Both the position numbers and the translations under genes were made by a program. Below, piece by piece: positions 6,135 to 6,303 of a DNA stretch of 6,303 nt (positions are counted from its first letter, which is position 1; every line of letters starts with the position of its first letter). Source of the DNA: Candidatus Aminicenantota bacterium (GTDB lineage: Bacteria; Acidobacteriota; Aminicenantia; Aminicenantales; UBA8522). The notes beneath the pieces were generated by a model, which worked only from the letters and a program-made list of their open reading frames with translations, had not been told where the DNA came from and ran no database searches. The DNA lies in contig JAFGRZ010000253.1 in assembly GCA_016934895.1 (NCBI GenBank), forward strand, positions 1-6,303, in the 5' to 3' direction.

Positions 6135-6303
6135 GAGACCACCGGCCTCGCCGGGGGGCGCGGGCGGGCTGACGTACCACCGCCGGTAACCAAGGCTCGG
6201 GGTATTGGTTCGGAAGCCCCATAGGCTAGCCTTTTGCTCTTTTCCCCAGGCGAGGGGCAGTGGCACGAGAAACCCGTATGAGGAGTGAGCGGAAGGCTCG
6301 GGA
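6135..6303 (+). ncRNA. Structured RNA cut by the window edge; possibly a HEARO/omega-RNA of an IscB/IsrB element
   Basis: This stretch has no convincing reading frame on either strand but is dense in potential pairing. Stem A is CCGGC (6142-6146) with GCCGG (6150-6154). Stem B is CCG plus AACCAA (6183-6185, 6188-6193) with TTGGTT plus CGG (6205-6213), a GT bulge and an 11-base loop. GGGG of that loop (6199-6202) can pair with CCCC (6217-6220), a probable pseudoknot. Stem C is AGCC (6215-6218) with GGCT (6224-6227), partly competing with the pseudoknot. Stem D is CCCC (6244-6247) with GGGG (6254-6257). Stem E is GAGC (6287-6290) with GCTC (6296-6299), inside CCC (6273-6275) with GGG (6300-6302). 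Conserved-looking unpaired stretches such as GGCACGAGAAACCCG lie between. The pattern resembles the guide RNA found ahead of iscB/isrB genes. The family is a guess; a group II intron 5' part is the main alternative. The strand is also inferred. Confidence 0.42.

Noticed and set aside
6114..6224. Small plus-strand frame ATG 6114 to TAG 6222-6224 as a start of pal or a small protein
   Set aside because: No signal peptide, lipobox or OmpA-like sequence; composition follows the GC-rich structured stretch; no ribosome site ahead of the ATG.
6224..6235. GGCTAGCC followed by TTTT as a tolB terminator
   Set aside because: The 8-base palindrome leaves no loop, its left half pairs better with AGCC at 6215-6218, and it lies over 110 bases after tolB within the structured stretch.
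6008..6266. Two minus-strand frames of 61 and 75 codons overlapping the end of tolB
   Set aside because: They overlap tolB antisense, show no family features and owe their openness to GC-rich sequence.
6273..6303. Group II intron hairpin suggested by CCGTATGAGG
   Set aside because: The expected complementary arm (CCTCA...ACGG) does not follow; GAGC-GCTC follows instead. A group II intron is kept only as an alternative for the whole stretch.
1..6303. tRNA, rRNA, CRISPR array or complete insertion sequence
   Set aside because: No cloverleaf, no rRNA-like conserved stretch, no regularly spaced repeats and no transposase frame were found in the window.

Overview
The window comes from a diderm (Gram-negative-type) bacterium of fairly high GC. 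It holds a nearly complete Tol cell-envelope cluster and two TonB/Tol-type genes with long glycine-rich coding stretches. The style of the proteins (KtrB/KtrA pair, TolQRAB with a glycine-rich TolA/TonB-like protein, secreted beta-rich protein) is compatible with Acidobacteriota or Candidatus Aminicenantes-like lineages. That placement is a low-confidence impression, not a demonstration.

Layout. Minus strand, left part: an incomplete secreted protein gene (1-700, running off the left edge) with its own sigma70-like promoter; before it in transcription order are ktrA (782-1432) and ktrB (1454 to about 2797), a two-gene potassium-uptake operon. Between about 2800 and 2908 lies a compact divergent promoter region with two back-to-back TTGACA boxes. 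Plus strand, right part: tolQ (2909-3571), tolR (3561-4013), a tolA/tonB-like gene (4010-4816) and tolB (4813-6108). Each Tol gene overlaps the next by 4 to 11 bases, so they form one translationally coupled operon.

How they work together. KtrB is the K+-translocating membrane subunit and KtrA the nucleotide-binding RCK ring that gates it. TolQ and TolR form the inner-membrane proton-driven motor, the TolA-like protein carries the force across the periplasm, and TolB is the periplasmic beta-propeller that normally hands over to the peptidoglycan-binding lipoprotein Pal. Pal is not in the place where it is usually found. Instead tolB is followed by at least 195 bases with no convincing gene.

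That last stretch (6109-6303) is the most interesting part. It is very GC-rich, then shows a nested set of hairpins, a probable pseudoknot and a 10-base repeat, and it looks like the 5' part of a structured RNA cut by the window edge. My best guess is the omega-RNA (HEARO) of an IscB/IsrB-type transposon-encoded RNA-guided nuclease whose ORF would lie just beyond the window. This is a hypothesis resting on structure and impression of the sequence, not on a search. Other observations are a ktrB homologue whose only well-placed start is a rare AUC codon, an NlpE-like domain without its cysteines, and very short predicted 5' leaders.
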